The notes under the pieces were generated by a model, which ran no database searches, had not been told where the DNA came from, and was given only the letters and a program-made list of their open reading frames with translations. This document shows positions 47,428 to 55,457 of a DNA stretch of 64,000 bases, piece by piece. The translations under genes were made by a program, and so were the position numbers. The stretch is from Pseudomonas baltica. Lineage in GTDB: Bacteria; Pseudomonadota; Gammaproteobacteria; Pseudomonadales; Pseudomonadaceae. Every line of letters begins with the position of its first letter. Within the stretch, counting starts at the first letter, position 1. The stretch is from positions 1 through 64,000 of the forward strand of contig NZ_JACMYH010000003.1 of assembly GCF_014235765.1 (NCBI RefSeq), written 5' to 3'.

Positions 47428-48957
47428 CTAGCTGCCGAAGCCTGCCGTGGTGCGTAGCCGACCCTCGATACGCCGCTTCAGCCCGCGGCTTTCGATGACC
47501 ATCCGCGAGCCCTTGCTCTGGTTGGCCCGACCCCAGTCTTCCAGCAGTTCCAGGCACGAGTGGTCGATGTAGTTCAACCCGGCCAGTGGCACATGCACGG
47601 TCGTACCCTCCGGAATGCTCGCCAGGGCCTTGGTCAGGGCCGGTACCTTGAGAAAGGTCGCCGACCCTACCATGCGCAGTTCCACTTCACCCGGTGCCTG
47701 GTCGATCAGGGTGATCTTCAGACGTGCCGCCTTGAATGCCAGCTTCAGCAAGGTCAGGGCGAAACCCAGCAGCACACCGGTAAGCAGGTCGGTGAAGACG
47801 ATTGCCAGCGCCGTGGCCGCGTAGGTGAACATCGGCATCCGGCCGTAGCGGCCCAGGCCCTTGAAGGCCTTGAAGTCGACCAGCTTGACGCCGGTGAAGA
47901 CCAGCACGCCCGCCAGGCTTGCGACCGGGATGCTTTGCAGCAGGCTGGACAGCAGAACCACGAACCCCAGCAACCAGACACCGTGCAGGATCGCCGACAT
48001 GCGTGTCTGTGCGCCGGCCTGGACATTGGCCGAGCTGCGCACGATCACGCCGGTCATGGGCAGCGCGCCCAGAATGCCGCAGAGCATGTTGCCTACACCT
48101 TGTGCCGACAGCTCGCGGTCGAAATCCGAACGCTGGCCGTTATGCATCCGGTCGACCGCCGCTGCCGAGAGCAGGGTTTCGGCACTGGCGATGAAGGCCA
48201 CGGCGATCGCGGCGATGAGCAGGGCAGGATCGGCCAGGTTGAGCAGGTCTGCCGGGCGCAGCCAGTCGATGGCTTCCGCCAGGTTCGCCGGCACTTCGAC
48301 ACGCTTGACCGGCATCGCGAAGAACAGGCTGAGGCCCGTCGCCAGGCCCACACCGAGCAAGGCACCGGGCACGAAGCGTAGTTTTTGCGGGCGCAGCTTT
48401 TCCCACGCATACATCACGGCAATGGTCAGCAGGCCCAGCAAGCCAGCCTGCCAGCCCAGCCCGCCACCGATGCTGGGGATGGCCTGGCCGACCACGGCGG
48501 GAAATTCGATCAGGTTACTCAAGCCCGAGGGTTGCGGCGCCCGGTCGAGCATTACATGCACCTGGGACAGCACGATCAGTACGCCGATGCCGGCGAGCAT
48601 GCCGTAGACCACTGCCGGTGCGGTGACGCGGAACCAGCAGCCGAGCTTGAAGCGCCCGGCCAACAGTTGCAGCAGGCCGGCCAGCAGCAGGATCGGCCCG
48701 AGCATGGCCATGCCATGCTGGCGAACCAGCTCGAAGACCAACACCGCCAGGCCGGCGGCGGGACCACTGACCTGCAACGGCGACCCGGCCAGGAATCCGA
48801 CCACGATACCGCCGATGATGCCGGTGATCAGGCCTTTGGAAGGCGGCATTCCCGAGGCGATGGCGATACCCATGCACAACGGCAGCGCAACCAGAAACAC
48901 CACGACCGAGGCGAGCAACTCGCGCGGCAACACTGCTTTCATCTGTGCAATATTCAC
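47428..48957 (-). CDS. SulP-family anion transporter
   Basis: A 509-residue SulP transporter with about 12-14 helices, starting PRELLASVVVFLVALPLCMGIAIASGMPPSKGLITGIIGGIVVGFLAG. The core binding motif is SSANVQAGAQTRMSAILHG, and a short cytoplasmic STAS-like domain ends it. The start is GTG at 48957, preceded by GGAG at 7 bases; the M at 48942 is downstream. It lies beside a beta carbonic anhydrase, suggesting bicarbonate rather than sulfate as substrate (inference). Same strand, likely one transcription unit with it. Confidence 0.88.
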   Translation of the reverse strand: MNIAQMKAVLPRELLASVVVFLVALPLCMGIAIASGMPPSKGLITGIIGGIVVGFLAGSPLQVSGPAAGLAVLVFELVRQHGMAMLGPILLLAGLLQLLAGRFKLGCWFRVTAPAVVYGMLAGIGVLIVLSQVHVMLDRAPQPSGLSNLIEFPAVVGQAIPSIGGGLGWQAGLLGLLTIAVMYAWEKLRPQKLRFVPGALLGVGLATGLSLFFAMPVKRVEVPANLAEAIDWLRPADLLNLADPALLIAAIAVAFIASAETLLSAAAVDRMHNGQRSDFDRELSAQGVGNMLCGILGALPMTGVIVRSSANVQAGAQTRMSAILHGVWLLGFVVLLSSLLQSIPVASLAGVLVFTGVKLVDFKAFKGLGRYGRMPMFTYAATALAIVFTDLLTGVLLGFALTLLKLAFKAARLKITLIDQAPGEVELRMVGSATFLKVPALTKALASIPEGTTVHVPLAGLNYIDHSCLELLEDWGRANQSKGSRMVIESRGLKRRIEGRLRTTAGFGS

Positions 48958-49143
48958 GTTCAATCTCCTGCAAGCATTCAGGCGAGCCGGGCCGCACTTT
49001 TCGACAGGCAGCAGCGTGCCTGCCCAATCCCCTGCGGCCCAACCAACGCGGCTGGGTACAAGTGGATTCGGCAAGCGAACGATGAGGTGTGCTGTCGACA
49101 GATTACGGCCAGGCGGGCCCTGTCATACGAATGACGCGGCTAC

Positions 49144-49851
49144 CTAGAACCGGCCCTTGGGCGTCGCGCTCGGGGTCGTGGTCATTCTGTCGAGGGGACG
49201 GAAGCAGTCCTGTTCGGCGTCGTAGGCCTTGATCTCGCTGGTTTCGATGTTGTAGATCCAACCGTGGATGAACAACTGGCCGCTGGCCATGCGCGAGGCT
49301 ACCGATGGGTGCGTGCGCAGGTGCTGCAGCTGGGAGATGACGTTTTCTTCGGTCAGCACTTTCATGCTTTCGGCTTCGTTGGCGCAGTTGCAGTTGTCTT
49401 CGACGACCGTGCGGGCCACTTCCGAATGGCGCAGCCAGGCCTTGACCGTTGGCATCTTTTCCAGCGAAGCCGGGTTGAGCACGGCACGCATGGCGCCGCA
49501 GTCGGAGTGGCCGCAGACGATGACATGCTGCACGCCCAGCGCCAGGATGGCGTATTCCAGCGCTGTGGAAACGCCGCCGTTCATTTGCCCGTAGGGCGGT
49601 ACGACGTTACCGACGTTGCGGGTGACGAACAGGTCGCCGGGGGAGCTTTGGGTGATCAGTTCAGGGACGATTCGCGAGTCTGCACAGGTGATGAACATGG
49701 CCCGTGGCGCTTGCGCAGTGGCAAGCTTCTTGAACAATTCCTGTTGCTGGGGGAAGACGTCATGATGGAAATGCAGGAAGCCGTCGACGATCTGCTTCAG
49801 GGAGGCTTCAGCCGTATCGGCATGGCTCGGTGTAGGATCCTTGTCGCTCAT
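49144..49851 (-). CDS. Beta-class carbonic anhydrase
   Basis: A 235-residue beta-carbonic anhydrase. The zinc ligands are Cys in FITCADSR (with Asp/Arg), His in CGHSDCGAM and the second Cys there. The VTRNVGNVVPPYG and MNGGVSTALEYAI segments are typical. It interconverts CO2 and bicarbonate, supporting carboxylation and, with SulP, bicarbonate supply. SulP starts 186 bases after its stop on the same strand. Confidence 0.93.
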   Translation of the reverse strand: MSDKDPTPSHADTAEASLKQIVDGFLHFHHDVFPQQQELFKKLATAQAPRAMFITCADSRIVPELITQSSPGDLFVTRNVGNVVPPYGQMNGGVSTALEYAILALGVQHVIVCGHSDCGAMRAVLNPASLEKMPTVKAWLRHSEVARTVVEDNCNCANEAESMKVLTEENVISQLQHLRTHPSVASRMASGQLFIHGWIYNIETSEIKAYDAEQDCFRPLDRMTTTPSATPKGRF

Positions 49852-49944
49852 GATTCATCCTCTTGCTGGATTTGAGATGGTTCCCAGTTTACCGGGTAAA
49901 AATTCCCACAGCTCATGGCTGGATGAGACGATTCACACAGGATT

Positions 49945-49960
49945 ATGACTCGTGAGTCAT
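49945..49960. promoter_or_regulatory. 16-bp dyad upstream of the carbonic anhydrase gene
   Basis: ATGACTC-GT-GAGTCAT is a perfect 7-bp inverted repeat with a 2-bp centre, about 95 bases upstream of the carbonic anhydrase start. It looks like a dimer-binding site, with no assigned regulator. Confidence 0.4.
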
Positions 49961-50068
49961 TTGTCACTAACCCTACCGGTGAAAACTTAACTGAACCTGA
50001 ATCGAGGCGTCTATTGCGCGGGGATGAGGGTTGTCGAGACGATGAACGGTGTTACAGGGGCACGCGGT

Positions 50069-50229
50069 CCCTGTAGCAGCGGCGCGAGCCAGGGCAGGCG
50101 TCACCGCGCTCTCCCAGATGCACCACATGGACCGCCGACGCGGCTCGCGCCGCTGCTACAGGGATCATGCGATCCGCAACCACGGTGCAAGCCGCTCCGG
50201 TGTCGGCTGTAGCAGCGGCGCAAGCCGCG
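50069..50229. repeat. Second REP family: three copies of TGTAGCAGCGGCGC
   Basis: Copy 1 (50069-50090) and copy 2 (50142-50163) are perfect 22-bp inverted complements starting CCCTGTAGCAGCGGCGC; copy 3 at about 50206-50229 is direct and slightly diverged. They lie after the gudD stop. This palindromic cluster differs in sequence from the P. putida REP elsewhere, so it is a separate family. The rest of the 49852-50258 gap holds only the carbonic anhydrase promoter. Confidence 0.8.
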
Positions 50230-50258
50230 TCATGAGGGCATACGGTGCAGCTGGCGGT

Positions 50259-51593
50259 TCAACGCACCAGGCAGGGACGCTTGTTGTCGAACTGCCAACC
50301 CGAGATCAGGTATTGCATGGCGATGCCGTCATCGCGCGCGCCGAGGCCCTTGGCCTTGTACAGCTCGTGGGCCTTGGCCACTTCGTCCATGTCGATGTCC
50401 ACGCCCAGGCCCGGTTTGGCCGGCACCTTGACGAAGCCATCGACGATCTGCAACGGCTCCTTGGTCAGACGCTGGCCGTCCTGCCAGATCCAGTGCGTGT
50501 CGATCGCGGTGATCTCACCCGGCGCCGCCGCCGCTACCTGGGTGAACATGGCCAGGGAAATGTCGAAGTGGTTGTTGGAGTGCGAGCCCCAGGTCAGCCC
50601 CCAGTCGTTGCACATCTGCGCCACCCGCACCGACCCCTGCATGGTCCAGAAATGTGGGTCGGCCAGCGGGATGTCTACCGACTGCAGCTGGATGGCATGG
50701 CCCATCTCGCGCCAATCGGTGGCAATCATGTTGGTGGCGGTGGGCAGGCCGGTGGCACGGCGGAACTCGGCCATGACTTCACGCCCCGAGTAGCCGTTCT
50801 CCGCGCCGCATGGGTCCTCGGCGTAGGCCAGCACATGGTGCTGGTCACGGCACAGGCCGATCGCCTCCTTCAATGACCAGGCACCGTTGGGGTCCAGGGT
50901 GATGCGCGCCTCGGGGAAGCGCTCGGCCAGTGCGGTCACCGCCTCGATTTCTTCGGCACCGCGCAGCACGCCACCTTTGAGCTTGAAGTCATTGAAGCCG
51001 TACTTGGCCTTGGCCGCTTCGGCCAATCGCACTACCGCCTCGGGGGTCATTGCCTTTTCATGGCGCAGGCGGCTCCAGTCGTCGCCGGCGTCCGGCTCGC
51101 TGCGGTAGGCCAGGTCGGTCTGGCCACGATCACCGACGTAGAACAGGTAGCCCAGCATCTTCACGGCGTCGCGCTGCTGGCCTTCACCCAGCAGCGCCGC
51201 CACCGGCACCTCGAGAAACTGCCCAAGCAGGTCGAGCAGGGCGGCTTCCATGGCCGTCACGGCATGGATGGTGATGCGCAGGTCGAAGGTCTGCAGGCCG
51301 CGGCCGGCGCTGTCACGGGCGGCGAAGGTGGTGCGCATGCGATTGAGGATCTGCTGGTACTGGCCGATCGGCTGGCCCACCACCAGGCTGCGGGCGTCTT
51401 CCAGGGTTTCGCGAATGCGCTCGCCCCCAGGCACCTCGCCAACCCCGGTGTTGCCGGCGCTGTCCTTGAGAATCACGATGTTGCGGGTGAAGAACGGGCC
51501 ATGGGCACCGCTGAGATTGAGCAGCATGCTGTCGTGCCCGGCAACCGGGATGACCTGCAGGCTGGTGACGACAGGAGCGTTGTGTGCGGTCAT
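50259..51593 (-). CDS. gudD: Glucarate dehydratase
   Basis: A 444-residue enolase-superfamily enzyme that dehydrates D-glucarate (and L-idarate) to 5-keto-4-deoxyglucarate. Its sequence follows E. coli GudD closely: [38 protein letters not shown] (Lys base), [43 protein letters not shown] and [16 protein letters not shown] (His base, Asn). The start at 51593 aligns with GudD and has GAAGGA 7 bases upstream; an alternative at 51611 is also possible. Cotranscribed with gudP. Confidence 0.93.
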   Translation of the reverse strand: MTAHNAPVVTSLQVIPVAGHDSMLLNLSGAHGPFFTRNIVILKDSAGNTGVGEVPGGERIRETLEDARSLVVGQPIGQYQQILNRMRTTFAARDSAGRGLQTFDLRITIHAVTAMEAALLDLLGQFLEVPVAALLGEGQQRDAVKMLGYLFYVGDRGQTDLAYRSEPDAGDDWSRLRHEKAMTPEAVVRLAEAAKAKYGFNDFKLKGGVLRGAEEIEAVTALAERFPEARITLDPNGAWSLKEAIGLCRDQHHVLAYAEDPCGAENGYSGREVMAEFRRATGLPTATNMIATDWREMGHAIQLQSVDIPLADPHFWTMQGSVRVAQMCNDWGLTWGSHSNNHFDISLAMFTQVAAAAPGEITAIDTHWIWQDGQRLTKEPLQIVDGFVKVPAKPGLGVDIDMDEVAKAHELYKAKGLGARDDGIAMQYLISGWQFDNKRPCLVR

Positions 51594-51617
51594 GTTGTTT
51601 TCCTTCTCCATGTTGTT
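51592..51617 (-). promoter_or_regulatory. Two AACAACAT motifs at the gudD starts
   Basis: On the minus strand both candidate gudD ATG codons are preceded by AACAACAT, at 51610-51617 and 51592-51599. This is close to the AANAANAA motif bound by Hfq/Crc near Pseudomonas catabolic mRNA starts. Suggests carbon catabolite repression of glucarate use (inference). Confidence 0.45.
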
Positions 51618-51686
51618 GTCCTTGTCATTGAATCCACGCCAGGCGCCGCATGGGCCTGGCGAAAACAGTGCAGGCCGGCGTGCCCG

Positions 51687-53030
51687 TCAGAGCGACCGGG
51701 CCTGCGCGGGTTCGGCCAGGCCGTTGGCAGGCTTGCCGGGCTTGGGCTGGGTGCGCGCGAAGAACACCACGATCGCGGCCAGCACCGAGGTACCGGCCAG
51801 GCCGTACAGCCCGCCCTGAATGGAGCCCGTGCTCTGCTCCAGAAAGCCGAAGGTGGCCGGTGCGACGAAGCCACCCAGGTTGCCCACCGAGTTGACCAGG
51901 GCGATCACCGCCGCAGCGATGCGTGCATCTAGGTACGCCTGGGGAATCGGCCAGAACAGCGACGAGGCCGACTTGAAACCGATCGCGGCGAAACACACGG
52001 CGACGAAGGCGAACACCGGCCCACCGGTGGTCGACATGAACATCCCAGCGGCGGCGATCAGCAAGGCCGTGGCCACCCACGCCTGCTGGAATTTGAACTT
52101 GCCGGACAGGGCCGCGAAGCCGTACATGGCAATGATCGAGATCAGCCAGGGTATGGAGTTGAGGAAGCCCACCTGCAGGTCGTCCAGGCCGCCCATTTTC
52201 TTGATGATGCTGGGCAGCCAGAAGGTCGCCGCATAGATGGTCAGCTGGATGCAGAAGTAGATCAGGCAGAACAGCAGGATCTGGCGATCCCTGAGCAGGG
52301 TGCCCAAGGTAGGCTTGACGGTGTGCATGGCATCACGTTCGCGCTGTTCGCGGTCAATCTCGCCCACCAGCGTATCTTTCTCTTCCTGGGTCAGCCATTT
52401 GGCGTCGTGAACCCTGGAATCCAGCCAGAACCAGACAAAGAAGCACAACAGCACCGAGGCCAGGCCTTCGATCAGGAACATCCACTGCCAGCCGTGCATG
52501 CCCAGCCCTTCGATCTGCAACAGGGCACCGGCCAGTGGCCCGGAAATCAGCGAGGCCAGGGCCGAACCGCTGAGGAAGATGGCAATCGCCTTGCCACGCT
52601 CGACCCCAGGCAACCAGCGGGTGAAGTAGTAGATCACTCCCGGGAAGAAACCGGCTTCGGCGATCCCCAGCAGAAAGCGCAGGATGTAGAAATGGGTTTC
52701 GTTCTGAATGAACGCCATCATCGTCGCGACGATGCCCCAGGTGAACATGATCCGCGTCAGCCAGACCCGTGCGCCGACTTTCTGCAACAGCATGTTGGAC
52801 GGCACTTCGAACAGGGCATAGCCGATGAAGAACAATCCGGCGCCGAATCCATAGGCCGCCGCACCGATGCCCAGGTCATGCTCCAGGTGCGTGCGCACGA
52901 AGCCGATGTTGACCCGATCGATGTAGTTGACGATGAACATGATGACGAACAGCGGGAGTACGTGACGCTTCACTTTCGAGACGGCGCGGGCCAGGACAGC
53001 ATCGCCGGTTGCAACGTTTGAATTGCTCAC
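51687..53030 (-). CDS. gudP: MFS glucarate/galactarate transporter (GudP type)
   Basis: A 447-residue MFS anion:cation symporter with 12 helices: LPLFVIMFIVNYIDRVNIGFVRTHLEHDLG, FEVPSNMLLQKVGARVWLTRIM, GIAEAGFFPGVIYYFTRWLPGVERGKAIAIFLSGSALAS, characteristic of the ACS/GudP family. It takes up glucarate. Start is GTG at 53030 with GGGAG 8 bases upstream. Adjacent to gudD on the same strand (93 bases between). Confidence 0.9.
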   Translation of the reverse strand: MSNSNVATGDAVLARAVSKVKRHVLPLFVIMFIVNYIDRVNIGFVRTHLEHDLGIGAAAYGFGAGLFFIGYALFEVPSNMLLQKVGARVWLTRIMFTWGIVATMMAFIQNETHFYILRFLLGIAEAGFFPGVIYYFTRWLPGVERGKAIAIFLSGSALASLISGPLAGALLQIEGLGMHGWQWMFLIEGLASVLLCFFVWFWLDSRVHDAKWLTQEEKDTLVGEIDREQRERDAMHTVKPTLGTLLRDRQILLFCLIYFCIQLTIYAATFWLPSIIKKMGGLDDLQVGFLNSIPWLISIIAMYGFAALSGKFKFQQAWVATALLIAAAGMFMSTTGGPVFAFVAVCFAAIGFKSASSLFWPIPQAYLDARIAAAVIALVNSVGNLGGFVAPATFGFLEQSTGSIQGGLYGLAGTSVLAAIVVFFARTQPKPGKPANGLAEPAQARSL

Positions 53031-53038
53031 AATTCAAA
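53017..53038. promoter_or_regulatory. Perfect 9-bp dyad over the gudP start codon
   Basis: TTTGAATTG and CAATTCAAA are exact complements with a CTCA centre (53017-53038), covering the gudP GTG and reaching toward its ribosome-binding site. It could be an operator for the divergent GntR regulator or an RNA hairpin that hides the start. Confidence 0.5.
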
Positions 53039-53170
53039 TCTCCCACTGATTGTTTTTATGCGGGTAGTGTGTGGATCGAGCGGCAGCTGTGTGCTCGGTC
53101 GGCAGACATCATACAACTCAGCATCATTAAAACTCAACGCTTATGCAGGATTTAAGCATGCCATCCGTCG

Positions 53171-53181
53171 TTGTCATACAT
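53171..53181. promoter_or_regulatory. Possible GntR (FadR-type) half-operator
   Basis: TTGTCATACAT fits the FadR-subfamily T-N-GT-N3-AC-N-A/T pattern, and a related ATCATACAAC occurs about 65 bases away. It lies in the 270-bp spacer between gudP and the divergent GntR gene. Tentative. Confidence 0.35.
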
Positions 53182-53300
53182 CTTGGGCGGGCAGGTGGCG
53201 ATGTCGATGGTCATTCCGGGAAACCCGTACCGGGCCCGGTGCAATGCCTGAGTGATACACCCAAGGTATGATCGGATTTTTCCTCGAGGGGGGCTCATCG

Positions 53301-53987
53301 ATGTCCAAGCGACCCAACAGCCTGGCCCATGTGCTGGTCGAGGCCTTGAGCCAGCAGATCCGCCTGGGCACCTTGGCGCCAGGGGCCAAACTGCCGTCGG
53401 AGGGCGCCATCGTGGCCGAGCACGGGGTCAGCAGGACCGTGGTGCGCGAAGCCTTGTCACGCTTGCAGGCGTCCGGGCTGGTGGAGGCCCGGCATGGCGT
53501 CGGCACCTTCGTGTTGCAGCGCGAGCCGGCCCATGGCCTGCGCTTGAACGTCGATACGGCGCTCAGCGTGCGCGGCATCCTGGAGCTGCGCCTTGGCTTG
53601 GAAACCCAGGCGGCGGCTTTGGCGGCCAAGCGTCGCAGCGACGCTCAACTGGAACGCATGCGCAAGGCGCTGGATGACTATCAACGCTCGCTGGCCAACA
53701 ACGACAGTTGCGTGGAGGAAGACAAACGCTTTCACCTGCTGATTGCCGAGGCGACCGGCAATACGTATTTCACCGACATCATGCAGCACCTGGGTGATGC
53801 GATGATCCCGCGCACTCGTCTGAATGCGCTGGAGAAAGGTGACGCCGATCTGTCCCAGCTGGGGCAGTTGGCGAACCTCGAGCATGAAGCGATCTACCAG
53901 GCCATTCGCAAGCAGGATGCCGACGCGGCGCGGGCGGCGATGTGGCTGCATTTGAGCAACAGCCGTGATCGTTTCAATGCCGATTGA
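53301..53987 (+). CDS. GntR family (FadR/FCD subfamily) regulator
   Basis: A 228-residue regulator. The winged helix-turn-helix is N-terminal (LSQQIRLGTLAPGAKLPSEGAIVAEHGVSRTVVREALSRLQASGLV) and the FCD effector domain follows (LELRLGLETQAAALAA, DKRFHLLIAEATGN, LEHEAIYQAI, AARAAMWLHL), with the metal/ligand-binding D-x3-H-x-H type residues. ATG at 53301 follows GGGG at about 8 bases. Divergent from gudP; likely senses a sugar acid. Confidence 0.88.
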   Translation: MSKRPNSLAHVLVEALSQQIRLGTLAPGAKLPSEGAIVAEHGVSRTVVREALSRLQASGLVEARHGVGTFVLQREPAHGLRLNVDTALSVRGILELRLGLETQAAALAAKRRSDAQLERMRKALDDYQRSLANNDSCVEEDKRFHLLIAEATGNTYFTDIMQHLGDAMIPRTRLNALEKGDADLSQLGQLANLEHEAIYQAIRKQDADAARAAMWLHLSNSRDRFNAD

Positions 53988-54020
53988 GGGGGAGGCCTTT
54001 TACTGAAGGGTTTCAGTGGG

Positions 54021-54105
54021 GGCCTCTTCGCGGGCAGAGACCCGCTCCCACAAGGATGGTCACCCATTCACATACCTGTGGGAGCGGGGCGGGCGGCGAG
54101 CCCTC
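54021..54105. repeat. Convergent REP pair (BIME)
   Basis: A REP (CTTCGCGGGCAGAGACCCGCTC plus CCACAAGG) at 54021-54055 faces an inverted copy (CTGTGGGAGCGGGGCGGGCGG) at about 54076-54105. It lies between the convergent ends of the GntR gene and the cytochrome gene. Confidence 0.85.
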
Positions 54106-54132
54106 TGCCCAGGAAGAGGCCGGCTGCCTCGA

Positions 54133-55446
54133 TCAATGGCTGGTGGACTGCCCCAGGTCATCGCCGGAAGTGTGTTTCATGTCGTCACCGCGCATCTGCT
54201 TGACGTCGCTGGCCGACACCGCCGAGCCCTGGTTGCCCCAGCTGGTGCGGATGAAGTTCACCACGTCGGCCACTTCCTGGTCGGACAGGCGCCAGGCGAA
54301 GGCAGGCATGGTGAACGTCGACGGCGCCGTGTGCGTCGCTGGCAACGTGCCCCCGGCCAGTACGATATGGATCAACGAACTGGCATCCTCGGTCTGCAGC
54401 ACCGGGTTGCCGGCCAAGGCCGGGAACACCCGGGTATAGCCCTGGCCATCGGTCCGATGACAGGCCGCGCAGTTGTCGATGTACACCCCGGCGCCGACCT
54501 TGCTGTCGTCGCCCTTCCACAGCGCATCGGCCACGCGCGCATCGTATTCATGCGGCTTGTCGGCCCGGTCCACTGCCGGAAGCGTCTTCAGGTAGCGGGC
54601 AATTGCGGTCAGGTCTTCATGGCTCATGTACTGCATGCTGTGCTCGACCACGTCGCTCATGCCGCCGAACACCGCGCTGCGGTCGCTGCGGCCGGTCTTG
54701 AGAAACTGCACCAGTTGCTCTTCGCTCCAGCTGCCCAGGCCGTCCTTGTGATCGCCGCGCAGGCTCTTGGCGATCCAGCCTTCGAGCGGTGCGCTGCCAG
54801 CAAGGAAGTCGGCGCTGTCGGCGGCGCTCAGGGCCTTCTCCTGCATGGTGATCGCCCGCGGCGTATGGCAGGCGCCGCAGTGCCCGAGCCCTTCGACCAG
54901 ATAGGCGCCGCGGCTGATCACCGGATCCGAGCCCGGCGGTGGCTGATAGGCACTGACCTTGGGCGCGAACAGACCGCGCCAGATCGCCAAAGGCCAGCGC
55001 ATGCTCAACGGCCAGGGAATGTCGGTGGCCTTGTTCGGCTCGGCCACCGGCGCCACGCCCTTCATGAAGTAGGCATACAGGGCCTGCATGTCGGCATCGC
55101 TGACCCGCGCATACGACGGGTAGGGCATGGCCGGGTACAGGCTGCTGCCGTTCTTGCCGATACCGTGGCGCACGGCCTTGTCGAAGTCGTCGAAACTGTA
55201 ATTGCCGATGCCGTCGCCGTGCGGCGTGATATTGGTCGAGTAGACCGTGCCGATCGGGGTTTCCATGCCCAGCCCACCCGCGAATGGCGCACCGCCCTTG
55301 GCGGTATGGCAAGCCACGCAATCACCGGCACGGGCCAGGTAGCGACCCTGCTCGATCAGGGCGTCGTCGGGCTCGGCGGCCCAGGCCGGCAGACTGGTCG
55401 ACAGGCAGGCCAGCAAGGTCAACGCAGCGATCTGGATAACGTTCAT
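54133..55446 (-). CDS. Triheme cytochrome c subunit of a periplasmic sugar-acid dehydrogenase
   Basis: A 437-residue exported protein with signal peptide (LTLLACLSTSLPAWAA) and three c-type heme motifs: CVACH (~43), CGACH (~190) and CAACH (~325). This is the cytochrome subunit of membrane-bound alcohol/gluconate dehydrogenases, which passes electrons to ubiquinone. It follows the GMC subunit gene by 11 bases. The last 30 residues are charged and low in hydrophobicity. Confidence 0.9.
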   Translation of the reverse strand: MNVIQIAALTLLACLSTSLPAWAAEPDDALIEQGRYLARAGDCVACHTAKGGAPFAGGLGMETPIGTVYSTNITPHGDGIGNYSFDDFDKAVRHGIGKNGSSLYPAMPYPSYARVSDADMQALYAYFMKGVAPVAEPNKATDIPWPLSMRWPLAIWRGLFAPKVSAYQPPPGSDPVISRGAYLVEGLGHCGACHTPRAITMQEKALSAADSADFLAGSAPLEGWIAKSLRGDHKDGLGSWSEEQLVQFLKTGRSDRSAVFGGMSDVVEHSMQYMSHEDLTAIARYLKTLPAVDRADKPHEYDARVADALWKGDDSKVGAGVYIDNCAACHRTDGQGYTRVFPALAGNPVLQTEDASSLIHIVLAGGTLPATHTAPSTFTMPAFAWRLSDQEVADVVNFIRTSWGNQGSAVSASDVKQMRGDDMKHTSGDDLGQSTSH

Positions 55447-55457
55447 CTCTGCGCTCC

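Noticed and set aside
53017..53038. Resemblance of the gudP dyad to a lac-type operator
   Set aside because: The minus strand reads AATTGTGAGC, but no LacI-family gene is adjacent; the neighbour is a GntR regulator, so the likeness is probably chance.
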